A model generated the notes under the pieces. It saw nothing but the letters and a program-made list of their open reading frames with translations, had not been told where the DNA came from and made no database searches. Made by a program: the position numbers and the translations under genes. Of a stretch of 27,595 bases of DNA, positions 9,932 through 17,560 are shown piece by piece (position 1 is the first letter of the stretch; every line of letters starts with the position of its first letter). This DNA is from JBCBSS01 sp039819065 (GTDB lineage: Bacteria; Bacteroidota; Bacteroidia; Cytophagales; Cyclobacteriaceae): positions 1 to 27,595 of the forward strand of contig JBCBSS010000106.1 in assembly GCA_039819065.1 (NCBI GenBank), written 5' to 3'.

Positions 9932-9953
9932 GGTAACCTTAATAAAGGTCACC
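9932..9953 (-). promoter_or_regulatory. Hairpin in the leader of the RHS run
   Basis: GGTAACCTT and AAGGTCACC form a 9-bp inverted repeat with one non-Watson-Crick position (a G-U pair in RNA) and a 4-nt loop. It begins 48 nt upstream of the small secreted protein's start. It could be an operator or an mRNA leader hairpin; nothing decides between these. Confidence 0.4.
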
Positions 9954-10362
9954 CAGACAAATGACGAGCAGGTTTTAACTGCCTAACCGGTAAGCAAACC
10001 GTGCCGTAAGCGTTGATAATGATGTGTTCTGGCTTTGATAAAGCCAATTTTGAAGATAAGATTGCCCATGTTTCTATTGTTTATTGTAAAAATACCTGTG
10101 CCATTGCCCCACACTTGTGGCTATGAATAGTCACGCTTAAAATCAGTAAAACAGGGTATTAATGGCGATGTTGTTGTTGTCGGATTATGGTTGTCTTTAG
10201 ACGCTCCTAATTAACAATATAGCAGCTGAAACTCCAAATAAAAATGTTAGTTTTTTACAAAAATCACATTGCGTTAATACTAGCTTAACTGTCAACTGTT
10301 TACAAAGGATTGACCATCAGTTAGTTGGTGTTTGACGCCCTCTTTGGTGTTGTCACTCCCCT

Positions 10363-10385
10363 AGCGCGAAAGTTACTTTCGTGCT
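10363..10385. repeat. Near-perfect 23-nt palindrome
   Basis: The arms AGCGCGAAAGT and ACTTTCGTGCT flank a single T and match at 10 of 11 positions. It lies between the divergent RHS and sigma/kinase operons, 340 nt from the sigma factor start. It could be a dimeric-repressor site or the edge of the repeat block that follows. Confidence 0.5.
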
Positions 10386-10402
10386 TTTACTGCACACGCA
10401 TC

Positions 10403-10594
10403 CCTGGTCTTATGTTAAGCAATGGTCCTAAGACCTAAAACCAGAAAGAGCGCTCGATTGGAAAAATATTAAGTCAGTCAAAGCTTGCAACACTAGAATG
10501 CCATTCTGCCTTGGTAGCATTACACCTTCTTGCCCTTGCGGCAGGTGACAGGTTATTTCATAGTAGTGTGGATCGTAGCGGACGCTACTGCCAG
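10403..10594 (+). repeat. Palindrome-rich intergenic repeat, copy A
   Basis: This copy has two blocks shared with an inverted copy at 17781-17938. Block 1 (about 10403-10457) contains CCCTGGTCTTA, TCCTAAGA, CTAAAA and AGAGC in the same order as copy B. Block 2 (10570-10594) reads GGATCGTAGCGGACGCTAC followed by TGCCAG; copy B has GGATCGCAGCGGAAGCTAC followed by GACCAG. Internal palindromes are GGTCTTA/TAAGACC (10406-10435), AGAATGCCATTCT (10495-10507) and GTAGCGGACGCTAC (10575-10588). The middle part differs from copy B in sequence and length. Confidence 0.6.
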
Positions 10595-10724
10595 TTAAGT
10601 GTTATTGTATTTCCAGCGACGACAAAAACCTTGCTCTCGCCGTAATAATTTGACCCCAAGCTAGTTACCTTCCCTTCCTCTGGGCATTAATCTTTACAAA
10701 TAACGTTTCAATACTTATATTTAG

Positions 10725-11336
10725 ATGAGATTAACTGCGAACCTACCTTTGGAAAACGAGAGAACCATAGAGGAGATGACCGTATTGGTCAATCAGGCAT
10801 GTAAGGGAGACAAAAAAGCGCTCGATCAACTCTATCCTGTAGTATATCAGCACCTGAAAGGCATTGCGGCGCGTGAGCGGCATAAATGGTATGGCCTTGA
10901 GACGCTAAATACCACTTCACTAGTACATGAGGTCTATTTCAAACTGGTCAAACAGGACAGGGCAGACTACGTGAACCAGTCCCATTTCTTCCATATATGC
11001 GGAAAGGCTATCAGACAACTGCTCTGCAGTTATACAGAGAAAAAGAGTACCGCCAAGAGGGGTGGCGATCAAATTCAGGTAGAAATGGAGGCGGTTGAGG
11101 AAAAACTACCGGCCTTGGATAACACACTATTGGATGAGATCGGCTCGCTCAACCTGGCCTTGAAAAAACTGGAATCACTCGATGTACAATACGGACGCAT
11201 TGTAGAATGTCGGTTCTTTGCCGGCATGTCTATAGAAGAAACGGCCAATGCGCTGGATGTATCTCCAGCTACCATCAAAAGAAAATGGGCTTTTGCCCGA
11301 TCCTTTTTATTTACCAATCTTCGTAACGCTTCATGA
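10725..11336 (+). CDS. ECF-like RNA polymerase sigma factor (TIGR02999 / Sigma70_ECF type)
   Basis: This 203-residue protein should direct RNA polymerase to a specific promoter set. Region 2 runs from about residue 18 to 100. Region 4 ends with a helix-turn-helix (about 165-195: FAGMSIEETANALDVSPATI). A linker of about 35 residues separates them. The segment LNTTSLVHEVYFKLV (61-75) takes the place where ordinary ECF factors carry an acidic DAED-like motif, which is typical of the kinase-linked ECF-like group. The kinase gene starts within its stop (ATGA overlap), so the two are translationally coupled. No anti-sigma factor gene is present, so the kinase is the likely regulator. ECF43 factors such as Vibrio EcfP are known to be switched on by threonine phosphorylation in region 2.2; applying that here is inference. 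Confidence 0.93.
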   Translation: MRLTANLPLENERTIEEMTVLVNQACKGDKKALDQLYPVVYQHLKGIAARERHKWYGLETLNTTSLVHEVYFKLVKQDRADYVNQSHFFHICGKAIRQLLCSYTEKKSTAKRGGDQIQVEMEAVEEKLPALDNTLLDEIGSLNLALKKLESLDVQYGRIVECRFFAGMSIEETANALDVSPATIKRKWAFARSFLFTNLRNAS

Positions 11337-14068
11337 GTGATGACTCTTTGGCATTAGTAGAACAGCTTTTCCATCAGGCCATGGACTTGGAAGGGCAGGA
11401 GAGAGAAGAGTTTCTACAACAAGCTACGGGTGGTAATAGGGCGCTTTATGATCAGGTGCATACACTCTTGTCTTCATTGATTACATCTGAATTATACTTC
11501 GATAATCTTACTGATCGTGTTGCCAAGAATTTTGTAAGTGAACAGGGTGATAACCAACCGAAGCAAATTGGTCAATACAAGGTAGAGCAGGAGATAGGAA
11601 GAGGCGGTATGGCCGTAGTCTATTTAGGGCAAAGAGCTGATGGCCAATACAAACAAAAAGTGGCCATCAAAGTGATCAAGAGGGGCATGGATTCAGAAGA
11701 TATTCTGGCCAGGTTTTGGTCGGAGCGCCAGATATTGGCCTTGCTCAACCACCCTCATATTGCCAGTATACTGGACGGTGGTATGACAGATGATGGCCGC
11801 CCCTACTTTGTAATGGAATATGTCCAGGGTGATTCCCTAGTACAGTATGTTAAGAAGGCGAAAGCCAGTTTAGAGAATAAGTTAAAGCTGTTCTTAGATA
11901 CTTGTTCAGCGGTGAGCTACGCACATAGTAACCTGATATTGCACCGCGATATAAAACCCACCAATATTCTGGTCAGTGATCAGGGAACGGTTAAACTGAC
12001 CGATTTCGGTATTGCCAAGATCATGGCTGACGAGCCGATGGAAGGCATCGAAACGCCGGTAACAAGACCAGAAAGAAGGCTGCTTACACCTGAATATGCC
12101 TCTCCCGAAATGAAGGATGGCGCGCAGCTTTCTACAGCCAGCGATATTTATCAATTGGGATTGCTACTGTATGAGCTGGTGTCAGGGGAAAGGCTCATTG
12201 GTGGTCAATGGAGCCAGGTGAAATGGAATAAGCAGTGGCCGGAGGAAATGAAATGGATCATCAACAAGTGTTTGATGGAATCACCTTCGGAAAGGTATAC
12301 ATCCGTTGGGCAGTTGATGGAAGACATCACCCGGTTTATTGAGCAAAAACCGGTACTGGCTAAAGCACCTTCTCCGTTCTATATGCTCTCCAAATATGTA
12401 CAGCGCAATCGTATTGCAGTACTCTCTGGACTCTTGGTTTTTGCATTTATTCTCACTTTCTCGATCTATCATTTTGTTTCTATTAGCCATGAGCAAAGAA
12501 AGACTAGCGAGCAGGCAGAGAAGGCTAATCATACGGCGGGTTTTTTTATGAGGATTTTTGAAGCAGCTACACCCAATGCTTCACAGGGAGATACCCTTAC
12601 CGTTTACCAGCTTCTTGACTATGGCGAAGAGCTCGTAAACCAAAATAATGTTCCCGAGGTAAGGTACGCCTTTTTGAGGCTTTTGGCTGACCTGCGCTAT
12701 GACTATGCAGACTTTCCAAAGTCTATTGAGCTATACCGACAGGCCTATGAGAATTTGCAGCAAGTTGAAAATGAAGATATCGAAGAGGAAGCAGAAGTCC
12801 TTAGCGCGCTCGGTGATGCACTGATACAGATCAATAATCTAGATAGCGCCAGGCAGGTGTTATCCCTGGCCGTGGCTACGGCAGACAAGGCTTCGCTCCA
12901 TCATAAATCTGTCATGGCCCATGGGTTAATGGGCATCACTTATGCCATAGACCGTCAGGAAGACTCTGCGGTCTATCACTTTAATTTTCTGGATAAGGAC
13001 CTGATGGTGATTGACTCTGTTGATATGCTGAATCACGCTGACCTGCTGAGTACAAAGGCGGGACACTTGATGAGTCTGAATTTTGATAAGTATAAAGAAA
13101 AGATCAACCAGTCCCTTGCCAGGGCCAGGGCGATTTTTGAAGATAATGAATGGGTTTATGCCTACAATTATGGCAACGTGCTTAATGCCCTAGGTGTGTT
13201 CTACTACAGAACTGATTCCATTGATCAGAGCATAGCACATTTTGAACGCGCTGCGGATATCTATGGCCACGTTCTGGGGAAGAACAGCCTTAAATACGCA
13301 CTTTCTTTGAATAACCTGGCTTCTATTCGTACCATGCAGAGTTACTACCCTCAGGCCGATAAAGATTTTCGTGCCGCCATAGAGGTATTCAACAATTTGG
13401 GCCGTCCAAGCGATCCGAATGGCATAACCAGTCGGCAGTCTTATGCGAGTTGTTTGGTCATTCTTGAAAGGTTGGAAGAATCAGACAGCTTAATCGATCT
13501 TGTCATCGAGCAGCGGTTGAAGTACACACCAAACTTTGCTTATGGCATTTACCTGGGCTATTTGCGCAAAGCACAGAATCGTATTGTAGCCAAGGACTAC
13601 GATAAGGCAGAATCGCTGTTGCGCATGATATTGGCAGATCACGATGAGAAATTCGGTGATAATGGCGTACTCGACATACGAACGCTGACCGAGTTAGGAC
13701 GGACATGTTATTACCAAGGAAGGCTTGAGGAGGGGCGTGAAATTTTTGAACAAGCTAATAAATTAGTGGAACGCAGGCTGGGCACTCATTATGTACAAAT
13801 GGACAATGACGTCCGTTATGCAGAGTTGCTTATCGCTTTGGAAGAGCTGGATTTGGCAGAAGTAAAATTGAAAGCCGTGCTTGAAAAGATAGATCAACAT
13901 CCTTTTCCTAATTATTCTACTTTGAAAGCGCAAGTAGGGCTGGCTAGAATATGCATGTTGAAAGGCAATGAAGCCGAAGCCTCCTCATTTGCCAGGGCAG
14001 CCAGGCAAAACCCGGAGTGGCCATTTCGCAGGGAGTATCGCGAAATGATCGCATCGATAGGGGTGTAG
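11333..14068 (+). CDS. Transmembrane Ser/Thr protein kinase with TPR-like C-terminal region
   Basis: This 911-residue protein has a complete kinase domain at about 80-335. Visible motifs are the glycine loop GRGGMAVVY (89-97), the ATP-binding Lys113 in VAIKVIK, the alpha-C Glu131, HRDIKPTN with catalytic Asp206, DFG (224-226) and PEYASPE (253-259). The N-terminal 80 residues resemble the helical leader common in this kinase group (LVEQLFHQAMDLEGQEREEF). One membrane segment lies at about 361-382 (IAVLSGLLVFAFILTFSIYH). The remaining 520 residues look like tandem TPR helices (e.g. YRQAYENLQQVE, ALSLNNLASIRTMQSYYPQA) and would lie on the other side of the membrane as a sensor. All catalytic residues are present, so it should be active. 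It overlaps the sigma factor by 4 nt, which makes that protein the obvious candidate substrate. Confidence 0.94.
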   Translation: MSDDSLALVEQLFHQAMDLEGQEREEFLQQATGGNRALYDQVHTLLSSLITSELYFDNLTDRVAKNFVSEQGDNQPKQIGQYKVEQEIGRGGMAVVYLGQRADGQYKQKVAIKVIKRGMDSEDILARFWSERQILALLNHPHIASILDGGMTDDGRPYFVMEYVQGDSLVQYVKKAKASLENKLKLFLDTCSAVSYAHSNLILHRDIKPTNILVSDQGTVKLTDFGIAKIMADEPMEGIETPVTRPERRLLTPEYASPEMKDGAQLSTASDIYQLGLLLYELVSGERLIGGQWSQVKWNKQWPEEMKWIINKCLMESPSERYTSVGQLMEDITRFIEQKPVLAKAPSPFYMLSKYVQRNRIAVLSGLLVFAFILTFSIYHFVSISHEQRKTSEQAEKANHTAGFFMRIFEAATPNASQGDTLTVYQLLDYGEELVNQNNVPEVRYAFLRLLADLRYDYADFPKSIELYRQAYENLQQVENEDIEEEAEVLSALGDALIQINNLDSARQVLSLAVATADKASLHHKSVMAHGLMGITYAIDRQEDSAVYHFNFLDKDLMVIDSVDMLNHADLLSTKAGHLMSLNFDKYKEKINQSLARARAIFEDNEWVYAYNYGNVLNALGVFYYRTDSIDQSIAHFERAADIYGHVLGKNSLKYALSLNNLASIRTMQSYYPQADKDFRAAIEVFNNLGRPSDPNGITSRQSYASCLVILERLEESDSLIDLVIEQRLKYTPNFAYGIYLGYLRKAQNRIVAKDYDKAESLLRMILADHDEKFGDNGVLDIRTLTELGRTCYYQGRLEEGREIFEQANKLVERRLGTHYVQMDNDVRYAELLIALEELDLAEVKLKAVLEKIDQHPFPNYSTLKAQVGLARICMLKGNEAEASSFARAARQNPEWPFRREYREMIASIGV

Positions 14069-14117
14069 AACCCTGATCTTTGCAGCCGATTTTTGAAGTA
14101 TAAAAGCCGTTCTGAAA

Positions 14118-14275
14118 GGTCATTCCGAACTTAGCGAATGATCTATCTCTCCTGGCACGAGAACTTTACAGAGATAGGTTTCTCGACTCATGATACCATG
14201 AAATGCTTTCACGTCGCATCTGTGCGTGCCTCACGTACGGATTTGGCCGACTTAGTCGTTCGTGGGGATCTGTCT
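14118..14275 (+). repeat. GTCATTCCGAAC-type dispersed intergenic repeat
   Basis: The block starts GGTCATTCCGAACTTAGCG, continues with ATCTATCTCT pairing with AGAGATAGGT 17 nt later, and ends near GGATTTGGCCGACTTAGTCG and TTCGTGGGGATC. It resembles repeats scattered between genes in Cytophagales. There is only one copy here, so the family call rests on memory, and the ends are approximate. Confidence 0.5.
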
Positions 14276-14391
14276 TTGCCGGGAGGCGGGCGCAAAATGC
14301 ATTTTTAAAAAGAATATCATTCTCATTAGGTGATCTTTACTATGATATGGAGTGACCTTTCTATAGATTGTCAATTAAGACAGTACCAATG

Positions 14392-14439
14392 AGCGCCGTA
14401 GGTACAACCTGTTAAACTTTGGGTCGCACCTACGGCGCT
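14392..14439. repeat. CACCTACGGCGC-type inverted repeat
   Basis: AGCGCCGTAGGT and ACCTACGGCGCT form a perfect 12-bp inverted repeat with a 24-nt loop. The loop contains CTGTTAAAC, which also occurs in the loop of the hairpin at 15415-15466. This looks like a REP-like dispersed element of Bacteroidota. Confidence 0.65.
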
Positions 14440-14633
14440 TCTTTTCGAATGTTCGACCATTTTGCTATTGACAGTTCGCCCCTACAGGGCTTTTTCAGTA
14501 TTGTTCTGGTGAGGTTCATTCTTCTGGTTAAAGAAGATAAGCCTTGGATCGTGAAAAAGATGATCGAGAATGTTTAAGATCACCGTTCAGGATGGCCTCT
14601 TATCATATTAATACGAATGCTTTACAAACGTTC

Positions 14634-14658
14634 AAAAAAGAGGCCTTTTGAGCCTCTT
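14634..14658 (-). terminator. Rho-independent terminator of the envelope operon
   Basis: On the minus strand AAGAGGC, a 7-nt loop and GCCTCTT are followed by a run of T. It begins 14 nt after the stop of the gene ending at 14672, so it closes the four-gene operon. Confidence 0.85.
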
Positions 14659-14671
14659 AATCAAACCATGT

Positions 14672-15385
14672 TCAATTTCCGCTAAAGTCGAAGCTGATAT
14701 CGTCAAAGCTATTCAGCGCCTTTTGCACATCAGGATCATCATCAAATTTGGTAAACGGATCGCCTTCAAACTCCTTGTAAGGATTATAGCCCATAATCAC
14801 TAGTTGTTCATACATTTTAGTCCGGAACATTCTGAAGATATCCCGATTTGAACGTAATTCTTCCCTTTGGTTGTTTTTATCATTGAGAAAATCTTCGACC
14901 TTTTTGCCAAAAGGGGTTCTGAAATCGAGCATCGACATGAGATCTGTCTTGGTAATACTGTCGAGACTCTTCATCGCCTCGATTTCCTTCATGTAGTCCT
15001 GACTATAGAGTGATATCTCAAAAAGATCATCGTACGACTTTGCCTGATAGTTTTCAAGCACGTTGTTCATATCCTCTTTCGTTTCAAAATACATGTAAGG
15101 GAACAATTTCAACTCTTTTCCGTCATTCACAATTCTATAGTCAAACACTTGATAATAGCCTTGTTGCTTGTTTTTAGTGATGAGCCTGGTAGGTGTCTTT
15201 TTGATGATCGAGAACTGCCTGGACTGATCACTATCTCTACCCGTAGTGGTCATCTTTTTCTTTTCGATGATCATTCTCAACTCTAATCCTGGTCTTGGAT
15301 AGAAAGTCCATTCGCCTTCTAACTGTGCATATGATATACCTTGAAAAAGGCACAACCAGGTAATTGATAGTATTAGTTTTTTCAT
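14672..15385 (-). CDS. Exported hypothetical protein
   Basis: I chose the ATG at 15385, which gives 237 residues and a clean signal peptide (MKKLILSITWLCLFQGISYA-Q). The frame extends upstream to 15475, but that part overlaps the strong intergenic hairpin at 15415-15466 and codes for an unlikely Pro/Ser/Gly-rich stretch. The mature protein starts with LEGEWTFYPRPGLELRMIIE, a lipocalin-like opening, followed by a charged helical part and an acidic Asp/Phe-rich tail (FDDDPDVQ...FDDISFDFSG). I recognise no family. It is the last gene of the four-gene envelope operon, 86 nt after the DUF4412 gene, and is followed directly by a terminator. Confidence 0.82.
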   Translation of the reverse strand: MKKLILSITWLCLFQGISYAQLEGEWTFYPRPGLELRMIIEKKKMTTTGRDSDQSRQFSIIKKTPTRLITKNKQQGYYQVFDYRIVNDGKELKLFPYMYFETKEDMNNVLENYQAKSYDDLFEISLYSQDYMKEIEAMKSLDSITKTDLMSMLDFRTPFGKKVEDFLNDKNNQREELRSNRDIFRMFRTKMYEQLVIMGYNPYKEFEGDPFTKFDDDPDVQKALNSFDDISFDFSGN

Positions 15386-15414
15386 CTTTCTAAGGTTTTG
15401 AGAATAAACGAGTA

Positions 15415-15466
15415 GCGTGCCCCCGACGCTGTTAAACGAACCTGGGGATGCGTCGGGTGGACACGC
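15415..15466. repeat. Strong intergenic hairpin (REP-like)
   Basis: The left arm GCGTGCCCCCGACGC (15415-15429) pairs with GCGTCGGGTGGACACGC (15450-15466), with a 2-nt bulge and a 20-nt loop containing CTGTTAAAC. It begins 5 nt after the DUF4412 stop and ends 29 nt before the next start. No U-tract follows on the minus strand, so it is more likely a REP-like element or an mRNA-stabilising hairpin than a terminator. Confidence 0.65.
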
Positions 15467-15471
15467 CATAC

Positions 15472-16422
15472 TCAACGCCCTAAGCCTGACATCATTTGGT
15501 AATCAGCCGTGTCTACGATCCAAGGTTGAGATTGGCCATAAGTGGTAACATCCTGGATAGACATATCGAACCGGCTTCCGTCAGTGGCTTCTGCTGATGA
15601 TGCTATGACGAAACCATAAGGAAAACCTCCCAATGGTATCGGTGAATTGCCGGCCTGTGGGGTATTTTGAAGCGCATTGTTCATACCGCTGGTTTTCATG
15701 CTTATCTCATCTGTTACCCAAACAGATCCTTTGAAACCCTCATGATCATATTTATATTCCTGGCACATGTAACCCATCTTTTCGACTTTCTTACCGGTCT
15801 TTATAAAACTTGCATCAAGCGAGCCAGTTTCTATCTCTCCTACATCCTGCTGACCGTTATTGACTGGCATTACCATTCCCATCTTGCCTTCGGTAGAATT
15901 GACTAACATCACTGTGCTATTGTTAGCATAGTCAAAGATCATAATACTGGTTTCTTGACCACCTTCAGCCGGCATGACTTTCATGCCGATGTAATCCTCG
16001 TTGTGATTGATATAATAAGTGTAGAATATTGTTTCTGTCTTACCTTTTTTATCAGTCGTCTTCATTTTGCCATTATAGGCTTCATGAAATTGGTACTGCT
16101 GTCTGTGCTGTCCGGGACTGCTGGTGTGGCCGGTATAGGTACTCGAATTCTGCTTTGTACTTGCCCCTTGGGACGCGCCATTTTGAGCCACTGGTTCCTG
16201 CTGATCAGCTTTTTCCTTTTTCTTCTTTTTCTTACCGAATCGAAGCAGGTTTTCCATTTTGTCTAAGCCTTTGTCTATGCCATTATCAAGTCGCCTATCC
16301 AGTCGGTTTTCTGCTTTTTGGCCAGTCCGGTCTTTCGTCTGTTTGCTTTTCTTTTTAGTGAATTGCCCATACCCCAAAGTGCATATCAAATAGAGTAGAA
16401 CAAGGATTGTATATTTTTTCAT
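15472..16422 (-). CDS. Exported DUF4412-domain protein
   Basis: This is a 316-residue protein with a signal peptide (MKKYTILVLLYLICTLGYGQ). It is followed by a very basic segment (LDRRLDNGIDKGLDKME and a KKKKKKEK run, about residues 40-70) and a Gln/Ser-rich linker. From about residue 110 to the end it carries the DUF4412-type region: strands such as YINHNEDYIGMKVMP and MIFDYANNSTVMLVN, then KKVEKMGYMCQEYKY and the GSVWVTDEI motif. DUF4412 proteins are periplasmic or outer-membrane-associated beta-rich proteins of unknown role, LolA/LolB-like in outline. It starts 3 nt after the lipoprotein gene, indicating tight co-transcription. Confidence 0.85.
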   Translation of the reverse strand: MKKYTILVLLYLICTLGYGQFTKKKSKQTKDRTGQKAENRLDRRLDNGIDKGLDKMENLLRFGKKKKKKEKADQQEPVAQNGASQGASTKQNSSTYTGHTSSPGQHRQQYQFHEAYNGKMKTTDKKGKTETIFYTYYINHNEDYIGMKVMPAEGGQETSIMIFDYANNSTVMLVNSTEGKMGMVMPVNNGQQDVGEIETGSLDASFIKTGKKVEKMGYMCQEYKYDHEGFKGSVWVTDEISMKTSGMNNALQNTPQAGNSPIPLGGFPYGFVIASSAEATDGSRFDMSIQDVTTYGQSQPWIVDTADYQMMSGLGR

Positions 16423-16425
16423 GGC

Positions 16426-17001
16426 TTATTCGGTTATTACTATATCCAGAATACCGTCATTGATCGTGACTGTTCTCCTTACCGCATCAGTGATCGGGTC
16501 AATATCATAGAATTCACCTGAAAAAGTGGTTCTGGCGTTGTTGCCAAGAAGTACGGGTGATAGTTGATCGACCTGCATAGTGACAGACCTACCGGCTAAT
16601 ATGGTGGTGGGTAAAAATGTACTGTTCTCTTCATCAATGACGATCACTATGTTGAACACATCGTCTAACGCACTTTCAACTGTGGTATGATTGAAGGTAT
16701 AGCTGCCCGTTTGAGTACCTCTGATCGTACCTACAAGATTGATGGAAACGTTGGCATTTTCATTAGTAATTCCGTTGACTATGAAAGTGGTAGCAGAATC
16801 TCCTAAAGTAGAAGCCAAGAAAGCATCATCGTCCAACTCGGAAAGGTCATTATCAATTGAATACGTGTCGCCATCCAAAGTAAATTGTAGTAGGCTGATG
16901 TTGTTATTTACTGTTGGTTCTTCATCTTCTCCACATGAAAAGAGTGCGATGTTGAATGCCAGAATGCTTAGGCTGAGCGCCAATAACCTGATGTATTTCA
17001 T
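16426..17001 (-). CDS. Predicted lipoprotein, Ig-like or lipocalin-like beta protein
   Basis: This is a 191-residue protein. A hydrophobic N-terminus (MKYIRLLALSLSILAFNIAL) leads into a lipobox-like FSC at residue 23, followed by GEDEEPTVNN. The acidic residues right after the Cys are typical of Bacteroidota surface-exposed lipoproteins. The rest is beta-rich and Thr/Asn/Asp-rich: ISLLQFTLDGDTYSID, GTIRGTQTGSYTFNHT, RRTVTINDGILDIVITE. This outline fits the small DUF lipoproteins that report on or bind small ligands, but I cannot name the family. It lies 19 nt after the outer-membrane barrel gene and 3 nt before the DUF4412 gene. Confidence 0.82.
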   Translation of the reverse strand: MKYIRLLALSLSILAFNIALFSCGEDEEPTVNNNISLLQFTLDGDTYSIDNDLSELDDDAFLASTLGDSATTFIVNGITNENANVSINLVGTIRGTQTGSYTFNHTTVESALDDVFNIVIVIDEENSTFLPTTILAGRSVTMQVDQLSPVLLGNNARTTFSGEFYDIDPITDAVRRTVTINDGILDIVITE

Positions 17002-17020
17002 TGTCTTAATGTTTGTTTGA

Positions 17021-17560
17021 TCAATTGATGTTGAACCTTACCCCGGCAGAGATGACTAATTGGTCTGCATCACTAAGTACATAGCGCAGTTCTGCATAAG
17101 GTATGACGCTACCGGACAATTCGAAATTGGCACCACCGCCCAGGTTGAGGCCTACCTCAGTAGTAGTTTCGGATTCCGTACCTATCTGGCCGCCGATGAA
17201 GTCGAATGAGAATCCAGGAACGGTAAGAAAAGCGAAATTCAAACCCGCCATACCATAAGGCTTGACGATGCCATCTGTTTCGAAATAGTAATTACCATTG
17301 ATGTTGACATCGAACCACTTGAACTTAAAGTCTTCGCTGCCAGCTTCATTGATCAGGTCTTTCGGGAAAAAGTACACTAATCCCGGTCTTATGGCGATGT
17401 TTTCCTTAACGAAGATCTCTGCATTGACACCTATACCCGGATTTTCGATTTCTGTTCCGTAGGCAAGGCCTCCACCAATATTGATCTGGGCTTGGCTTAC
17501 TTGAATGCCCGCAAATAATAGCATACCGGTGAGTAGTATTGTAATTGCTTTACTTTTCAT
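17021..17560 (-). CDS. Outer-membrane beta-barrel protein (OMP_b-brl type)
   Basis: This is a 179-residue protein with a signal peptide (cleavage after VSQA, before QINIGGGLAYG). The mature chain shows the alternating pattern of an 8-stranded porin-like barrel: GIGVNAEIFVKENIAIRPGL, FKFKWFDVNINGNYYFE, VKPYGMAGLNFAFLT, TEVGLNLGGGANFEL, VIPYAELRYVLSD, and a terminal strand QLVISAGVRFNIN ending on an aromatic-containing strand. The length fits the small OmpX/OmpW-like barrels common in Bacteroidota. It is the first gene of the four-gene envelope operon. No clear TAnnTTTG promoter was found in the 80 nt upstream. Confidence 0.88.
   Translation of the reverse strand: MKSKAITILLTGMLLFAGIQVSQAQINIGGGLAYGTEIENPGIGVNAEIFVKENIAIRPGLVYFFPKDLINEAGSEDFKFKWFDVNINGNYYFETDGIVKPYGMAGLNFAFLTVPGFSFDFIGGQIGTESETTTEVGLNLGGGANFELSGSVIPYAELRYVLSDADQLVISAGVRFNIN

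Larger units (their letters stand above)
9885..10724. other. 840-nt intergenic region between divergent operons
   Basis: No convincing gene is seen on either strand. The region must hold the promoters of the leftward RHS run and the rightward sigma factor/kinase pair. It contains a hairpin in the RHS leader (9932-9953), a small perfect inverted repeat GGCTTTGATAAAGCC (10031-10045), and a palindrome-rich block (10363-10594) related to a second intergenic block at 17.8 kb. Before the sigma factor start, TATATTTA resembles a Bacteroidota -7 box, but no convincing -33 TTG accompanies it. Confidence 0.7.
14069..14671. other. 600-nt intergenic region with dispersed repeats
   Basis: This lies between the convergent ends of the kinase gene and the leftward envelope operon. 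It holds a repeat of the GTCATTCCGAAC type (about 14118-14275), a 12-bp inverted repeat of the CACCTACGGCGC type (14392-14439), a smaller CGCCCCTACAGGGC hairpin (14477-14490), and the terminator of the minus-strand operon (14634-14658). No terminator with a clear U-tract is seen directly after the kinase gene. Confidence 0.7.

Noticed and set aside
14449..14577. A 42-codon plus-strand reading frame starting MFDHFAIDS and ending WIVKKMIENV
   Set aside because: The first part overlaps the CACCTACGGCGC-type repeat area and there is no ribosome binding site. Only the last 16 residues look protein-like, so it could be a relic but is not supported as a gene.
15386..15475. Upstream extension of the exported protein ending at 14672 (start at 15475)
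   Set aside because: The extension runs through the strong hairpin at 15415-15466, and a clean signal peptide starts at 15385.
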